From Nocardiopsis sp. FR4 (GTDB lineage Bacteria; Actinomycetota; Actinomycetes; Streptosporangiales; Streptosporangiaceae), in contig NZ_VWVV01000025.1 in assembly GCF_009830945.1 (NCBI RefSeq), forward strand, positions 1 to 64,000: DNA of 64,000 nt. Direction: 5' to 3'. The position numbers and the translations under genes were made by a program. Below are positions 62,957 through 64,000 of the stretch, piece by piece (positions within the stretch are counted from its first letter, which is position 1; each line of letters opens with the position of its first letter). The notes under the pieces were generated by a model. The model was not told the DNA's origin. It was given only the letters and a program-made list of their open reading frames with translations, and made no database searches.

Positions 62957-63580
62957 GTGTCCGAGGTACGTATCGCTGCCGAGCCCCGCACGGAATTCGG
63001 CAAGGGCGCCTCTCGTCGCGCCCGCCGCGCGGGTAAGGTGCCGGCCGTCCTCTACGGCCACGGCACCGAGCCCCGTCACCTGAACCTGCCGGGCCACGAG
63101 CTCATGCTCGCCCTGAAGACCCCCAACGTCCTGATCCGTCTGGAGGGTCTGGACAAGGACAACCTGGCCCTGCCCAAGAGCGTCCAGCGCGACGCCATCA
63201 AGGGCTTCCTGGAGCACGTCGACCTGCTGGTCGTCTCCAAGGGCGAGAAGGTCGAGGTCGAGATCCCGGTGCACCTGACCGGTGAGGTCAAGGCGCCCGG
63301 CGTGCTCACCCAGGAGCTCGTCACCGTGGCCGCCGAGACCGAGGCCACCCACATCCCCGAGAGCGTGGAGTTCGACGTCGAGGGCCTGGAGGTGGGCGAC
63401 ACCAAGACCGCCGCCGACCTCACCCTGCCCCCCGGCACCACCCTGGCCACCGACCCCGAGACCATCCTGCTGACCGTCTCCGCGCCGCGCGTGGCCGAGG
63501 AGGAGGCGACGGAGGAGGAGGTCCCGGCCGAGGGCCAGTCCACCGCCGAGAAGATCGAGGCCGAGTCCGCCTCCGAGTAG
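62957..63580 (+). CDS. rplY: 50S ribosomal protein L25 / general stress protein Ctc
   Basis: A 207-residue two-domain L25 (TL5/Ctc type) that binds 5S rRNA. The N-terminal domain (about 1-92) has [26 protein letters not shown]. The beta-rich C-terminal domain includes [15 protein letters not shown] and [13 protein letters not shown]. The tail is acidic ([13 protein letters not shown]). The start is GTG 62957 behind GAGGAG. It has its own upstream region rather than being tightly linked to prs. Confidence 0.95.
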   Translation: MSEVRIAAEPRTEFGKGASRRARRAGKVPAVLYGHGTEPRHLNLPGHELMLALKTPNVLIRLEGLDKDNLALPKSVQRDAIKGFLEHVDLLVVSKGEKVEVEIPVHLTGEVKAPGVLTQELVTVAAETEATHIPESVEFDVEGLEVGDTKTAADLTLPPGTTLATDPETILLTVSAPRVAEEEATEEEVPAEGQSTAEKIEAESASE

Positions 63581-63606
63581 GACGGCGCGCGGTTCGCGCG
63601 CCCGAG

Positions 63607-63641
63607 ACGACGCGCGGTCCCCGACGGGGCCGCGCGTTCGT
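63607..63641 (+). terminator. Terminator hairpin after rplY
   Basis: CGCGCGG-T-CCCC pairs with GGGG-CCGCGCG across a GAC loop, extended by ACGA/TCGT with one bulge. It lies 26 bases after the stop codon. Confidence 0.7.
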
Positions 63642-63675
63642 CGTGCCGGGGGCGGCCTCGGTAGGGTCGTGCCCC

Positions 63676-64000
63676 ATGGGGAACTGGTGGAGCCGACTGT
63701 TCGGCGGCGCGGGCGGGGCCGGCGCCGGGGGCGGGAAGAACGAGGACATGACCGAGACGGAGCGCTGGCTCGTCGTGGGACTGGGCAACCCCGGCCCCAA
63801 GTACGCCGGGAACAGGCACAACGCCGGTTTCATGGTGGTGGAGGCGCTCGCCGGGGGCGAGCGCTGGAAGGCGCACAAGGCGCACGCCGAGGTGGTGGAG
63901 ACCCGTCTGGGCGGGGTCTCGGCGGTGCTGGCCAAGCCCCGCAGCTTCATGAACCTGTCGGGCGGCCCGGTGTCCGGGCTGGCCCGCTTCTACAAGGTGC
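63676..64000 (+). CDS. pth: Peptidyl-tRNA hydrolase (partial, runs off the window)
   Basis: The first 108 residues of an enzyme that releases peptides from stalled peptidyl-tRNA. [22 protein letters not shown] holds the family signature with the catalytic His, and [13 protein letters not shown] follows. ATG 63676 lies 8 bp after TAGGGT (63662-63667), a likely -10, so the mRNA would be leaderless with a 24-residue Gly-rich extension. ATG 63748 just before [10 protein letters not shown] is the other start and would give the usual family length. The 3' end is beyond the window. Confidence 0.9.
   Translation, partial: MGNWWSRLFGGAGGAGAGGGKNEDMTETERWLVVGLGNPGPKYAGNRHNAGFMVVEALAGGERWKAHKAHAEVVETRLGGVSAVLAKPRSFMNLSGGPVSGLARFYKV

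Overview
The window is chromosomal DNA of a high-GC actinomycete, most likely a Nocardiopsis-like member of the Streptosporangiales. The evidence is the very high third-position GC, frequent GTG/TTG starts, a groES/groEL1 locus with a CIRCE element, a ShbA-type sigma factor followed by guaB and guaB3, and DUF397/XRE-DUF5753/HATPase and TAXI-TRAP gene sets. There is no rRNA, CRISPR array, transposase or integrase. One tRNA (Gln, UUG) is present.

Layout. 0.4-2.1 kb: DUF397 + XRE/DUF5753 regulator, divergent from a histidine-kinase-like ATPase. 2.3-6.3 kb: a small WXG100-like protein, an 818-aa protein and a lipoprotein, in an operon of visibly lower GC; the last two share a C-terminal motif and look like an ESX/type VII-associated module. 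6.4-10.9 kb: a three-gene minus-strand operon (membrane protein with a putative sensor domain, four-TM membrane protein, PNP/MTAN-type nucleosidase), divergent from an NrtR-like NUDIX regulator across a long inverted repeat. The last 40 residues of the four-TM protein and the first 30 of the nucleosidase carry the same ~25-residue motif. This is the best candidate here for an undescribed signalling or defence module. 10.9-16.3 kb: DUF6098 protein, MDR oxidoreductase, a 704-aa coiled-coil protein and a THUMP-like methyltransferase. 16.4-22.7 kb: housekeeping block with groES, groEL1, shbA, guaB and guaB3. 22.9-29.6 kb: lytic transglycosylase, MarR regulator, a deletion-broken MFS pump, glpD and a two-component system. 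29.6-34.6 kb: two TAXI binding proteins, DUF1850 and a fused TRAP permease. 36.3-40.4 kb: Hen1-Pnkp RNA repair pair, followed by a truncated LysR gene. 41-45.3 kb: secreted ExeM/NucH nuclease and guaA. 45.5-48.6 kb: Ser/Thr kinase and ispE. 48.6-52.6 kb: split transketolase under a SoxR/MerR-like operator, then small secreted proteins (a lamin-tail-like protein and two SapA-like paralogues). 52.6-59.5 kb: ABC-F ATPase, two SGNH-esterase lipoproteins flanking a glutathione peroxidase, MarR, TetR and a fatty-acid desaturase, several with recognisable operators. 59.6-64 kb: tRNA-Gln, glmU, prs, rplY/ctc and the start of pth.

The genes form conserved actinobacterial core blocks (chaperonin, guanine nucleotide synthesis, glmU-prs-rplY-pth) interrupted by accessory modules. 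The accessory modules cluster around stress and conflict: the nucleosidase module, Hen1/Pnkp RNA repair, the WXG100-like operon and the secreted nuclease. There are also clear decay products: an internally deleted MFS gene, a LysR remnant and an orphan C-terminal membrane-protein tail. Assignments come from reading motifs and context only; no database search was run.
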